Origin: Treponema sp.
Lineage (GTDB): Bacteria; Spirochaetota; Spirochaetia; Treponematales; Treponemataceae
Direction of reading: 5' to 3'
Assembly: GCA_024402595.1 (NCBI GenBank)
Contig: JAKSTL010000003.1
Location: forward strand, 1-64,000
DNA length: 64,000 nt
Shown: one piece after another, positions 6,282 to 16,318 of the stretch
Layout of the letters: the number at the start of each line of letters is the position of its first letter
Position numbering within the stretch: the stretch's first letter is position 1
The notes under the pieces: generated by a model
What the model saw: the letters and a program-made list of their open reading frames with translations, nothing else
What the model was told of the DNA's origin: nothing
Database searches by the model: none
Program-made: the position numbers and the translations under genes

Positions 6282-9200
6282 TTATTCAATATCAATATAA
6301 AGTGTTGCTGATTTATAATCATTTTCTCTTGATGACAAAGCTATCAAGAGAACCGTATATCTTCCAGTATTCCATTGAGAAACATCAATAACAAATGTAT
6401 TTCTTGAATTAGTACTAAGCAGAGCATTATTTATCTGCCAACGGTAATTATCAAAATTATCAGGCCCTGTAAGAATTAAATAATTTCCGCTTCTTTCGTA
6501 GGTTATTTCAATATCATTAAAATCTTTTATAGAAACTGAGACACATGCTGGTTCACCCCAACGAGCATATAAAGTTATGTCTCCAGTTGTTCCTTGCTCT
6601 ATTTTAGTAATTTTGTTAGTTAGATTCTCATCTGTATACCATCCTGCAAAACCACGCCCGTTAAAGGTTCCTTCCTTTAAGTCAAACTCATCTACAATTG
6701 TATATACTGAAGGATTCTGATTATTCTTTTTTCCACCATTTGTATAATAAGTAATTGTATAAGTTATTACTTCCCATTTTGCAAAAAGCACCATATCTTC
6801 GGTTATGATTTCTCCACCTGTAATTTTACTTTCATCAGAGAAATCGCAGCTTGTATACCATCCAAGGAATTGCCATCCATTTTCAGAGAGCACTGGTAAT
6901 GCATTTTCAGTAATAACATCCCCTTTTATTACTACAAATTCGGAAGGTTCTGTACCATGTTCAGTTGAATAATTTATAGAAAGTGATTCCAATCTTTCTG
7001 CAGAACGAACAAGGCGGAAACCAATATCACTGTATCTAAAAGAAGAAGGGTTATTTAAGCGAAATGATACAGCACAGTCGCAGGCACTGCTGGTATACCA
7101 CCCTCCGCCACGCCTAACTCGTTCAGTACCCGACGACGGACCGTATGGATCTGTAACCAAGGTTCCGCTTATACTTTCTTCATACCAGTCATGGCACCAT
7201 TCCCATACATTTCCACTCATATCATACAAACCAAGTTCATTGGCGGCCTTTAATCCAACCTGATGTACTCCATATCCTGAAGAACCACTGCTTGGTGCAG
7301 TCGAACTTGTTGTTCCTTTATTACATATGTTGTATTTGTACCAACCAACGCTATCCAAGTCTTTGTTTGCTGATGAAGTATAGTCATTTGTTGATGAACC
7401 CGCAAAGAAATCTGCAAAAGACTCAGTTCCATAAGTTACTTTTCCGCCTCGGGCTGCATATTCCCATTCTGCTTCTGTCGGCAGGCGATATCCATTCTTG
7501 GTAAAGTCTGCGGTTACTGTAGCATCACTTATATATTTTATTTCTGTAGTATTGATTGTTTCTGTATCTGTAACAATATCTGTTATAGTATAAACTCGGT
7601 CCAATCCTTGCTGATCGCTGTAAAGATTACAGAAATAAACTGCATCATACCAGCTTACTCCTTCAACAGCTCTCTGATTTTCTTCTTCATTGCTTACTTT
7701 TTTATATTTTGAAGTATCCCAGGTTGAATAAGATGGATTTGTCGTTAAACCCAAATCATTTCCTTCCATTACACTTTTGTATAATTCTTTTGTGGTTTCA
7801 TAAGGACTTATATAAAAATCACTTAGAACTACAGTTCTACCACTAGGGAATGCCCCTGTATACTCTTGATTATACTTAGAACTACCTATAACTGAAGTTC
7901 CTTCAACATATACAAAGTCATCGCCTTCTTCCCATTTTGCGTAAAGAATTAGATTTTCTGTTATTACATAGTCATAATCTACTCTTGTTCCTTCTTCATA
8001 GTCTTCACTTGTATACCAGCCTAAGAACTTCCAGCCCGCTGTTCCTAACAAAGGTAAATATTTAACCGATAATTCAGTTCCTTCTGCCAGAAGTTTATCG
8101 GTTGGTATCGTTCCTTTATCAGTTACATATTTAATGCTATAGCCTCTTACCCATTTAGCATATAGTTCTATGGTTCCAGTACGGGTATTTTTTATTTCTG
8201 AAACCGGTTCTCCTTCAAATGATGAAGATGTATACCAATTTACAAATACATAATCTTCTTTTACAGGTATTGGAAGTTTTAAGGTTGAAGTTTCTATTGA
8301 ATATTCAAAATCAACATCATCTGCAAAACTTCCTTCATTAAGATTATATACAATACTATATGTATTAAGTTCCCATTTTGCATAAAGAGTTATATCTCCC
8401 GTTGTACCATTGGCAACCTCAGTTACTTTTTCGCCTTCAAAAGACTCATTTGTATACCATCCACCAAAAGTATAACCATTCTTATAAGGATTATTTAAAA
8501 CTGTTGGAGAAGTTTCAATTGTGTATATTGAAATATTCTCATTTTCAATTAATCCACCGTTTAATTCGTATTCTACAGAATAATAGTTCAATACCCATTT
8601 TGCATAATAGGTTTTATTTCCACCTTTCTGACATAAAAGTTCATTTTGTACAAAACCAGAATAATCTTCTTGCAAATACCATCCTTTAAAAACATACCCT
8701 TCTTTAGTTGGAATTGGAAGTTCATATGAATCAGTTGATACACTGTAAAAAAGTTGTGCGTTGTCCGGTAACAGTCCGCCGTTTAGATTATAGGTAATGT
8801 CATATTGAACAGGAATCCACTTTGCATAAAGAATAAAATCTTCTGTAGATCCATTTTCAATTCTAAAAATCTGTTCCCCAGACAAATCTTCTGTTGTATA
8901 CCATCCGCCAAAATCGTATCCTATTCTACTGATATAAGGAGGTTTTGGTAAACTTACAGAATCATCCACAGTATATTGGTAAACCAATTCATATCCTTCA
9001 GAAACAGTTCCTTCATTACAATTATAAATAACTTCATATACCTTTGGATTTTTATATAAATACAAACCACAATATCCATCTCGTTCATCGGTGGACTGGA
9101 TTTGCACAATATAATAACCAGATTCTTCCACAACCCAATCAAATGAACTCTCATCATCCACAGAAACCAGGACTGATGTATCATTTTGCTTTTGCAGTCT

Positions 9201-10352
9201 TATTTTTGCATCAACTATTGTGTAATTTGAATTATTAAAGAAATCTCCAAACTCCGAGTTATAATCGCACCACATGGCATGATAATTGAATCCTTTTTCA
9301 AAATAATAAAGGATTTTTATATTTTCATTACTATCAAGTTTAATAAGAGAAAAATCTTCCATACTGTTATAAAGAGAATCATTTTCAACCAATTCTGCGG
9401 TCTCTGACCACTTCGCATAAAGAACGAAATTTTTCTCTGTACCTAAGCCAATTGAACGAATCCTCTCAGAAGAAAAATCTGAGGTTTCATACCAACCTTC
9501 AAATATCTTATTCGAATTACTCATATCTTTTCTTTCTGGTAAATCAAATTCAGATAGATAGGTATACGCTGTTGTCGGAATGAAATCTCCTACAAAAGTT
9601 CCATCTCCCAACTCATAAGTTATTGAATAACGAAAGTTTAACTCATCAATTGAAATATTTATTGTTTTATTACTTGTTAGCCCCTTTTCAATACATACTG
9701 CTTCAAGTATTTCATCCAATAAAACATTTTCATTTTCATAAAAATCTATTTTTAAAAGGTAATTTCCTTCCAAAAGCTGAGAAATACTGTAAAAATATGA
9801 ATTATCAACTTCTTCCAGTTGTTTTTCATAATTTATAAAAGGCATTTCTGTTATAGGATCACATAATTTTGCAACTAGCTTTGTAGTAATACTTTCTGAC
9901 ATTTTGATTGTAACTTCAAGATTTCCACAAGTATCTGAACCATTATATTTTAGAACGAAATATAATTTATTTATGCCTGCAACTATTTTGGTTGCAATTG
10001 AATCAGAAAAATCACCCGTTGATAATGTAATCCTATATTCGCCTAAAGGAATACCTATTTCAGTTTGTAATAATGAATCATAATCATCAAAATTATATTC
10101 TGTTTGTTCCTTCGTTTTTTCATTTAACAATATAAGTTTAAAATTCGTAAATTGGGTAATATCTGTATCTGGGAAAATAAACCTTCCATTGTGTTCTAAT
10201 TCTCCTAAATCCTCTCCTACAGATATTTTTATAAACGCTTGTGAAGGATTTTTCTCATTCTTATCAGCAGTCATATTTCTGCAACCAATTATCAAAACTG
10301 AAAAAGATAAAAGCATTAAAATCTTAATTAAAATATTGTTCATTCTTTTCAT
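6282..10352 (-). CDS. giant lipoprotein with InlB-type repeats and an internal FGE/SUMF1-like domain
   Basis: The 1356-residue protein has a lipoprotein signal (MLLSFSVLIIGC) and an N-domain homologous to that of its 1129-aa neighbour. Six InlB-type repeats precede, and two follow, an FGE/SUMF1-like domain at about residues 860-1130 (VEGVSWYDAVYFCNLYSDQ, YRLPTEAEWEYAARGG, GLYDMSGNVWEWCHDW, RRGGGWYTSS, IGFRLVRSAE). The last 90 residues form an Ig-like domain shared with the 1273-aa protein. Because the lectin domain is internal and its end is not an A-variant of the TR, it does not look like a DGR target. It is probably a surface lipoprotein. An AAAGGA-type site precedes the ATG; the gap is 17 bp from the upstream gene and 12 bp to the downstream gene, so one operon. 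Confidence 0.85.
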   Translation of the reverse strand: MKRMNNILIKILMLLSFSVLIIGCRNMTADKNEKNPSQAFIKISVGEDLGELEHNGRFIFPDTDITQFTNFKLILLNEKTKEQTEYNFDDYDSLLQTEIGIPLGEYRITLSTGDFSDSIATKIVAGINKLYFVLKYNGSDTCGNLEVTIKMSESITTKLVAKLCDPITEMPFINYEKQLEEVDNSYFYSISQLLEGNYLLKIDFYENENVLLDEILEAVCIEKGLTSNKTINISIDELNFRYSITYELGDGTFVGDFIPTTAYTYLSEFDLPERKDMSNSNKIFEGWYETSDFSSERIRSIGLGTEKNFVLYAKWSETAELVENDSLYNSMEDFSLIKLDSNENIKILYYFEKGFNYHAMWCDYNSEFGDFFNNSNYTIVDAKIRLQKQNDTSVLVSVDDESSFDWVVEESGYYIVQIQSTDERDGYCGLYLYKNPKVYEVIYNCNEGTVSEGYELVYQYTVDDSVSLPKPPYISRIGYDFGGWYTTEDLSGEQIFRIENGSTEDFILYAKWIPVQYDITYNLNGGLLPDNAQLFYSVSTDSYELPIPTKEGYVFKGWYLQEDYSGFVQNELLCQKGGNKTYYAKWVLNYYSVEYELNGGLIENENISIYTIETSPTVLNNPYKNGYTFGGWYTNESFEGEKVTEVANGTTGDITLYAKWELNTYSIVYNLNEGSFADDVDFEYSIETSTLKLPIPVKEDYVFVNWYTSSSFEGEPVSEIKNTRTGTIELYAKWVRGYSIKYVTDKGTIPTDKLLAEGTELSVKYLPLLGTAGWKFLGWYTSEDYEEGTRVDYDYVITENLILYAKWEEGDDFVYVEGTSVIGSSKYNQEYTGAFPSGRTVVLSDFYISPYETTKELYKSVMEGNDLGLTTNPSYSTWDTSKYKKVSNEEENQRAVEGVSWYDAVYFCNLYSDQQGLDRVYTITDIVTDTETINTTEIKYISDATVTADFTKNGYRLPTEAEWEYAARGGKVTYGTESFADFFAGSSTNDYTSSANKDLDSVGWYKYNICNKGTTSSTAPSSGSSGYGVHQVGLKAANELGLYDMSGNVWEWCHDWYEESISGTLVTDPYGPSSGTERVRRGGGWYTSSACDCAVSFRLNNPSSFRYSDIGFRLVRSAERLESLSINYSTEHGTEPSEFVVIKGDVITENALPVLSENGWQFLGWYTSCDFSDESKITGGEIITEDMVLFAKWEVITYTITYYTNGGKKNNQNPSVYTIVDEFDLKEGTFNGRGFAGWYTDENLTNKITKIEQGTTGDITLYARWGEPACVSVSIKDFNDIEITYERSGNYLILTGPDNFDNYRWQINNALLSTNSRNTFVIDVSQWNTGRYTVLLIALSSRENDYKSATLYIDIE

Positions 10353-10369
10353 ATTTCTACTCTTTCCTT

Positions 10370-13300
10370 TTATTCAATTGTTACTATTATTGAAGACGAT
10401 TGATAAACTTGCCCATCTTGAACAATCACTGTTATTTTGTAAGAACCTGTTTTCCAATTTGCTGTATTTACTTCAAAAACATTATCGTTTCTTTCATAAA
10501 CCAAGCCTTTTACTCGCCAACTATACCTTGAAAAACCTTCTGGAGCAGTGAGAATTAATTTGTCATCATTAATTACTGATAATATGTCGAATTCAGAATA
10601 GGATTTATCTAAAGTAACCGAAATAGAAGATTGTTCACCCCATTTTGCATACAAAGTTATATTACCTGTTCTGCCACCAAGCTTAGTTATTTTTTGAGTA
10701 CAAGCTTCGTCTAGGTACCATCCTAAGAATACATAGCCAGTATATGTTGGATTTTTTAATTCAAAATCATCTGCGAGTGTGTATGCAGTTGGATTTGCTG
10801 CATTTTTCTTTCCACCATTGGTTACATAAGTAACTGTATATGTAGCAGTTTCCCATTTTGCATATAATTGTATGTTCTCTGTAATTATATATTCTTCCGG
10901 AACTTCAGTTATATAATTAGAATCCATAAACCAGCCACAGAATTGGGCTCCAGTTTCCGACAACTGAGGCAAATATTCGTCGGTAAGTTTCATGCCAGTT
11001 TCAATTTTTACAGTTTCGGGATGATTTCCAAATGGTGTATTATATGTAATTGTATGGGTTACATACCTTTGAACATCATAATCAATATCTGGTAAGTTTA
11101 TTATTACACTATCAGATCCACCATCCAAATCAGAGTCTTTTCTGTAAGATGCTGTTAGAGTATGACTACCAGCCTCCAAAACTTTTGTAATACTGTTTGA
11201 TACATTTCCTGAAGCATTCTCAACAACAGTTATGGCATCAAGAATAATTGAAAATCTATCATAACTTAATTCACTGGAAACTGAATATTCAAATGTATAC
11301 AAGATATCTTCTGAAAGTTGCAAAACCCAAGTAGAAGAAGCTTCCGTATCGTTTTTTCCTTGATTATTGGAAATCCAATCTAATTCATTTTTTTCAAAAT
11401 AATATTCTTCATTGGAAGTATTTACCCAGGTTTCATTCCATCGGGCCTTGATAATCAAATCTTCATGAACAATGTATCCATTTGTAATTTGATTTATTCC
11501 ATCATACCAACCCACGAAAATCTTGCCTGCCTCCTGTAAGATTGGTAATTCCAATTCAGATAATACTGATGTCTCTTGTAAAGAGAGTTGTTCTGGTACG
11601 GCTCCATAGTCAGATAAGTAAGTAATACTATAGACTTTAAGCCATTTGGCATAATATACCATATCACCGTAAGTCCCTTGTGTGATTGTTTCCTGCCTTA
11701 ATCCGCTAAAATCTTCTGCCAGGAACCATCCATTAAAGGCATATCCTTCTTTTGTAGGAATATTAAGGGTTATTGTCGGTGTTTCAACTGTATAATTATT
11801 AGGACTAGATTCATCAAAGATACCATCGTTCAAGTTATAGGTAATCGTATATTCTTCTACATTCCATCTTGCATATAATATTTTATTTCCTGTAGAGCCT
11901 TTTTCAATTACATATATCGGATTTCCACCAAAGTCCGGTGTGTCATACCAGCCCTGGAATGTAGCACCATTTCTTATTGGATTTGCAAGTGTGATTGTCT
12001 CATCTGTAATTTTGTATTTTGCTGGATTTGATGTTGTATCATAATATACATCTTTCATGTTATTGTATGTGATATCATAATTTATATACTCCCATTTAGC
12101 AGTAAGAGTTATATCTGTTTTAATTACATATCCTGCATCAATTTTCGTATCATTTTTGAACCAACCAGAAAAGTACATACCTGCCGATTCAAGCACCGGC
12201 AATATATCAGAACTTAAAGCTGTATCTTCTGGAAGATAAATTGAAGTTGGTTCTTTTCCAAATTCTGTTCTATAGGTAATATTACAGAAAGATTTTGCTC
12301 CCGGAGCATAGAATTCATCTCCTTCAGCGGTAATTGTATAATAATCAATTTCACCTTCGCTTAAATATGAAATGAAAGCCTCGTTTACATCATAGGACTT
12401 ATCTTCTGAGTCATTATTGCCTCCAAATTTCATATAGCCCATCAAAGTATTTTGATCGGTGTTCAGATTGATTTCGTGCATAGATGAACTTGCCGGTGAA
12501 ACCGAATAATACATCTCGGTACTGTCAGATAGTCTTGAGGTTACTGTTGCTCCACTGAAAACCATCATATATTTTTCATCTTTACCAAAAGAAGGTACGA
12601 AAAGAATTTTACTAGCTCTGTCTTTTACTGCAAAAAACTGGTTGTTTCCATCTGGATAGATAATAAATCCATTCAATGCGGCATCATCGTTCTTTTCTGG
12701 ACTTAAAGCTGCAACCGTAATTGGAATCAATCCTTTGAAAAATCTGAGCGGGATATAATCTCCCCATTCTTCACCTGAACGGTTTGAAACAGTTACCTTT
12801 ATACCTGTGTCAATATATGGCTCTAACAATTCTCCATAATTGAGTCTAAGCTTAATTGATTTAGTCGCTCCTCCATTAAGGCTTGATATTGTGAATGCAG
12901 AAAGATTTGTTCCATCCATTGATTCAATATTCAGATTCACATCATCAGATTTTATTGTACAGACTGAAGAACTGCACTGATTATCACTGATATTCGTAAT
13001 TGTCAGTTCCATATCATAACTTTTTGCATTGTTACCGTACAAATATCCGTCATCTTTCTGGTCGTCGCTGATTGCACCTGTAATTTTCAGGTTGTAGTCG
13101 TCTTCGCCGACTAAGGCAACTGTTCCCATGTAGTCGCCTTTGTTGCTGATCTTAAGCCCCGGGATTACTACCAGTTCATCACCGTTTTCTATTGTTACGG
13201 TCTGAACGTCATTTGCCGTCGGCGCAATGAATGATATAACTCCCTCTGAATCACTTTCGGAACTGTCTTCGTAAGAAGCATATTTCTGTGACTTTGCCTT

Positions 13301-14191
13301 ACCCTTTATTCCGCCGATTGAATTGGCTGCTGCCCGTGATGAAGTAAATCCTACCAGCTTAAGGCTATAGTCAAGGTTTGCCCCTCCGTTCCTGAAATAT
13401 GGAATGTTGCCGTTCTGGAGTACACTGTCGGACTGTTTTGTAAAGGTTCCAAGGCTCGAAACAGTAATCTCATTATCGGAAGAAGCGGTGATGTCGTATT
13501 CTCGATTTTTAAACACAACTTTATCCTGCAATACTTCATACTGGTCGCCGTTGTCCATTCTAACCCAGGTTCCCCAGAAGAACTGTTTGGAAAGTACTTT
13601 TTGAACAGTGATTTCTACAGTTGCGGAAAATCCTCCGTATGTAACAGTCAGTTGGATAGTTCCGCTTGTACTTAATACAGTTCCATTTCCGGGAGTTACT
13701 GTCCAGCCGGTAACAATTTTCTGCGAACCATCAGAATAGTTAGCCATTACTGCAAGACCATCAAGATCAAGTTCTTCCCCAACAAGGTAAGCTGTTTTTC
13801 TTGGCTTTACGGCTATATGAATACTCTTAAGACTAGGCGCATCTGGAAGTTTTTCTTCTACTGTTATTGTAAAGGAAGCTGTTTTTCCTTCGTAAGTTAC
13901 TGTAACTGTTTTAGTACCAGTTCCAGTAAGCATGCTTGCTTTTGCCGGATTCGTCGTATAATCTGTTACTGTTTTAGAGCTTCCGTCAGAATATTTTGCA
14001 GTTACTTCAAGACCTGTAAGATCAAGCACATCCCCTTCGCGGAATGTCTGCTTGTTAGGCAATTTTGTAATTGAAATAGATGAAACATCTACGCTTCCTC
14101 CCGTTCCCATTTCACATGCTGAAAAAAACATCACTAAGAAAAATGATAGAATCGTACATAATTTAAACATTTTTAATACTGATTTTGTCAT
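10370..14191 (-). CDS. giant lipoprotein with Big_3 Ig-like domains and InlB-type repeats
   Basis: The 1273-residue protein is first in the three-gene lipoprotein operon. It has a signal with lipobox (FFLVMFFSAC) and two Big_3-type Ig-like domains at about residues 35-110 and 115-195 (DLTGLEVTAKYSDGS, DLDGLAVMANYSDGS). An unrecognised central region spans about 200-660. Six InlB-type repeats follow, interrupted by a roughly 120-residue insertion, and the C-terminal domain is shared with the 1356-aa neighbour. No lectin/FGE domain is present. It is probably a surface scaffold or adhesin. AGGAGG sits 9 nt before the ATG at 14191. A strong terminator hairpin lies only about 30 bp upstream, so expression probably depends on read-through or antitermination. 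Confidence 0.85.
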   Translation of the reverse strand: MTKSVLKMFKLCTILSFFLVMFFSACEMGTGGSVDVSSISITKLPNKQTFREGDVLDLTGLEVTAKYSDGSSKTVTDYTTNPAKASMLTGTGTKTVTVTYEGKTASFTITVEEKLPDAPSLKSIHIAVKPRKTAYLVGEELDLDGLAVMANYSDGSQKIVTGWTVTPGNGTVLSTSGTIQLTVTYGGFSATVEITVQKVLSKQFFWGTWVRMDNGDQYEVLQDKVVFKNREYDITASSDNEITVSSLGTFTKQSDSVLQNGNIPYFRNGGANLDYSLKLVGFTSSRAAANSIGGIKGKAKSQKYASYEDSSESDSEGVISFIAPTANDVQTVTIENGDELVVIPGLKISNKGDYMGTVALVGEDDYNLKITGAISDDQKDDGYLYGNNAKSYDMELTITNISDNQCSSSVCTIKSDDVNLNIESMDGTNLSAFTISSLNGGATKSIKLRLNYGELLEPYIDTGIKVTVSNRSGEEWGDYIPLRFFKGLIPITVAALSPEKNDDAALNGFIIYPDGNNQFFAVKDRASKILFVPSFGKDEKYMMVFSGATVTSRLSDSTEMYYSVSPASSSMHEINLNTDQNTLMGYMKFGGNNDSEDKSYDVNEAFISYLSEGEIDYYTITAEGDEFYAPGAKSFCNITYRTEFGKEPTSIYLPEDTALSSDILPVLESAGMYFSGWFKNDTKIDAGYVIKTDITLTAKWEYINYDITYNNMKDVYYDTTSNPAKYKITDETITLANPIRNGATFQGWYDTPDFGGNPIYVIEKGSTGNKILYARWNVEEYTITYNLNDGIFDESSPNNYTVETPTITLNIPTKEGYAFNGWFLAEDFSGLRQETITQGTYGDMVYYAKWLKVYSITYLSDYGAVPEQLSLQETSVLSELELPILQEAGKIFVGWYDGINQITNGYIVHEDLIIKARWNETWVNTSNEEYYFEKNELDWISNNQGKNDTEASSTWVLQLSEDILYTFEYSVSSELSYDRFSIILDAITVVENASGNVSNSITKVLEAGSHTLTASYRKDSDLDGGSDSVIINLPDIDYDVQRYVTHTITYNTPFGNHPETVKIETGMKLTDEYLPQLSETGAQFCGWFMDSNYITEVPEEYIITENIQLYAKWETATYTVTYVTNGGKKNAANPTAYTLADDFELKNPTYTGYVFLGWYLDEACTQKITKLGGRTGNITLYAKWGEQSSISVTLDKSYSEFDILSVINDDKLILTAPEGFSRYSWRVKGLVYERNDNVFEVNTANWKTGSYKITVIVQDGQVYQSSSIIVTIE

Positions 14192-14221
14192 ATATAAGCT
14201 CCTCCTACGAACTTTTTTAAC

Positions 14222-14271
14222 AAAAAAAGGCAGAGCCGGTGCGCACTTAAAAAGTACACACCGGCTCTGCC
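14222..14271 (-). terminator. strong intrinsic terminator in the lipoprotein-operon leader
   Basis: GGCAGAGCCGGTG and CACCGGCTCTGCC (arms 14229-14241 and 14259-14271) form a perfect 13-bp GC-rich stem with a 17-nt loop, followed on the minus strand by seven T. It ends about 30 bp before the ATG of the 1273-aa lipoprotein and 195 bp after the stop of the ATPase gene. It either ends the ATPase transcript or attenuates the lipoprotein operon. Confidence 0.85.
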
Positions 14272-14342
14272 TTGTGGTTTTCCAATAATTTTTCTGCTGC
14301 TAATTTATTTAAACACAGACCACCCTTAACGAACAACGAGCA

Positions 14343-14372
14343 ATTATTTTCTGCAAAAGGATTCTGTGTCAA
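14343..14372 (-). promoter_or_regulatory. sigma-70-type promoter upstream of the terminator leader
   Basis: On the minus strand TTGACA (14367-14372) and AATAAT (14343-14348) are separated by 18 nt. Transcription would begin near 14335 and give a leader of about 110 nt ending in the terminator at 14222-14271, upstream of the lipoprotein operon. No other convincing promoter fits between the terminator and the gene start. Confidence 0.55.
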
Positions 14373-14466
14373 CAACATTCTTTCATTATAGCATAGTTTT
14401 TTCATATTTCAAATGAAGCTATTTCCTCCAAATATTCTTTCCAAAATTACCCCTTATATGAGCAAC

Positions 14467-15792
14467 TTACATATCATCCATGCTCAAACCTAATGTTTGA
14501 ATTGAATATCCAGCAATTTCAGACTTAATATTAGATTTAAAGTTGTTTACCTTCTCAGCAAGTTTTGAAAGATTTATTCTGCTGGCCTGACGTTTTACTT
14601 CGTAAATATCACAAGTCTTTTCAAAATCATTGACTGCTATTACATCAATTTCATTTTCAGCCTTACGATCCCACCAGCCACCGATTTTTGTGAGCTGCTT
14701 TTCTTCGTTAATCTTATTTGTAAAATACTGCTCCAAAGTTTTTCCAGTGAAGGTTTCATAATCCCGCAAAATAACTAATTTCAATAAATCGTATTGACCA
14801 AGTTCCACAAGACTCTGATTTGTATAAATAAAGCGAAAATAAAATCGCAGATAACTGTCTGTAATCTGCCATCTGGCATTACGGCTTTCACTTTTTGAAT
14901 ACAATGGGCGTATAGGTTTTATGACATTATAAACCTTATCTAGATTTGCAAGATATGCACCGGTATTTTTCAGAATCACTGAATCAATTTCATTTTGAGC
15001 AGTCATCCCTCTGGAAATCAGGGCAAGGATTGAAAAATATACTCCATAATCTTTTCCCATCTCACTCACAAGAACATCCTTACCATCAATAAGAAATGGC
15101 GAAGTTATTCCTGTAACGTAATCAATCATTTTTTCTTTTGTTGTGCTGCCAGATTCCATCAGCAGAGAAATATACTTTGCAACTCCTCCGCTCAACATAT
15201 AAAGACATAACAAATCTTCATTGGTGTACCCTAAATTATAATCATTTAAAATCTCTTTACAGACAGAAGGTGTAAAAGGAGTCAAATTAATTTTACCTGT
15301 GGCACGACCAAAGAGAGGTTCCTTATCATCTTCGAAGATTTTTTTCATCATGGAATAAACGGAACCACAAACGATAAGGTTTATTTTTGAGTCTCCTTTG
15401 TTGCTGTCCCATATATTTTGCATCTGGCTGAAAAAGGAAGGATTAATAGTCTGAAGATCCTGGAATTCATCAATAACAAGAATAAAATGTTCCTGCCTCG
15501 AATACTGCATAATCTGTTCAAAAAGTTCTGAGAGACTCGTTATTTTTCCGAAAATCTTAAGGCCGATATTTTCTTCCAGGCTTTTCTGCCACTGTTCGCA
15601 AAGGAGTGATTCTGAACTGCGAGTTGTAAATAAGTAACAGCTCTTTTTCTTTTCAATATATTTTTTCAAAAGTTCAGTCTTACCGATTCTTCGGCGGCCT
15701 GTTATAACTGTGAAGTTAGCAGAGGATAATGAATTCTTTTCTATTTGTTCCAGCGCTTTAAGTTCATTCTTACGGTCATAAAACTTCTTCAT
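14467..15792 (-). CDS. AAA ATPase with DUF234-type C-terminal nuclease-like region
   Basis: The 441-residue protein belongs to the family annotated as archaeal-type AAA ATPase / DUF234. A Walker A motif (ITGRRRIGKTELLKKY) lies at about residues 30-45 and Walker B (FILVIDEFQDLQ) at about 102-113. A winged-helix region follows. The C-terminal part at about 345-420 reads EQYFTNKINE...IGGWWDRKAENEIDVIAVND...DIYEVKRQ, a PD-(D/E)XK-like E...D...E-x-K pattern typical of this family. The cellular role is unknown; such genes are common, mobile and often strain-specific. It stands alone between the lipoprotein operon and small genes. A GGAG site precedes the ATG at 15792. Confidence 0.8.
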   Translation of the reverse strand: MKKFYDRKNELKALEQIEKNSLSSANFTVITGRRRIGKTELLKKYIEKKKSCYLFTTRSSESLLCEQWQKSLEENIGLKIFGKITSLSELFEQIMQYSRQEHFILVIDEFQDLQTINPSFFSQMQNIWDSNKGDSKINLIVCGSVYSMMKKIFEDDKEPLFGRATGKINLTPFTPSVCKEILNDYNLGYTNEDLLCLYMLSGGVAKYISLLMESGSTTKEKMIDYVTGITSPFLIDGKDVLVSEMGKDYGVYFSILALISRGMTAQNEIDSVILKNTGAYLANLDKVYNVIKPIRPLYSKSESRNARWQITDSYLRFYFRFIYTNQSLVELGQYDLLKLVILRDYETFTGKTLEQYFTNKINEEKQLTKIGGWWDRKAENEIDVIAVNDFEKTCDIYEVKRQASRINLSKLAEKVNNFKSNIKSEIAGYSIQTLGLSMDDM

Positions 15793-15999
15793 ATTAACTT
15801 AATCTCCGTTAATTTAATGGCTATTAAAATAATATAATAACAAAGATAACTTTTCAACGCTGAAAACATGAACAGGCATAGAATAAATCTGTTTTTTAGT
15901 ACTAAGAATTACGATTTTTCTCTTTATTGTTTTATTGTTTTATCATTTTTACAATTGCTATAATTGTCAAAATTACAAGTGTGTAAAAAATAATACCCT

Positions 16000-16251
16000 T
16001 TAACACTCCAAAGAATAGTAATAAGAGCTGGAAGAACTACTAGAATTAGAAGTCGGTTCATTTAGATGATATTCTTCCAAATCTTTTAATTCTTTGTCCC
16101 TTATCCTTGCAGCTTCTTCCATGGCAATTTTCACGAAAGTTTCTTCTCCAGTTGTCCCCCTCTCTCTTGCACACAGGATACTCTCCTGATACTTTTCTTC
16201 AATTTTATTTTTTCTGTAATTAACTGCTTGCTCTGTAAAAAAACTAGCCAT
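16000..16251 (-). CDS. small hypothetical protein with Ser-rich tail
   Basis: The family is not recognised. The 83-residue protein is highly charged and probably helical (ARERGTTGEETFVKIAMEEAA then RIRDKELKDLEE). It ends in a serine homopolymer followed by YYYSLEC. No membrane segment or signal is visible. No convincing ribosome site precedes the ATG at 16251. It is flanked by noncoding DNA on both sides (15793-15999 shows nothing else). It could be a real small cytoplasmic protein; evidence is limited to composition and length. Confidence 0.45.
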   Translation of the reverse strand: MASFFTEQAVNYRKNKIEEKYQESILCARERGTTGEETFVKIAMEEAARIRDKELKDLEEYHLNEPTSNSSSSSSSYYYSLEC

Positions 16252-16318
16252 TGTATAATCTCATAAAAATTATTCTTACATAATAGTCTGCTATATTCTA
16301 CTCAAAATGATGTAAATT

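Noticed and set aside
7004-7130. End of the FGE domain in the 1356-aa lipoprotein as a second VR
   Set aside because: It shares GFRLVR with the TR, but the differences are not limited to TR adenines and the domain is internal, so it is ordinary homology.
2880-14191. Repeated DNA in the lipoprotein genes as CRISPR or tandem-repeat array
   Set aside because: The periodic similarity is at protein level (GWY...YAKW repeats); DNA copies are diverged and lack spacers.
14467-15792. AAA/DUF234 ATPase as part of an antiphage system
   Set aside because: It stands alone, and family members of this type are widespread with no established defence partner here.
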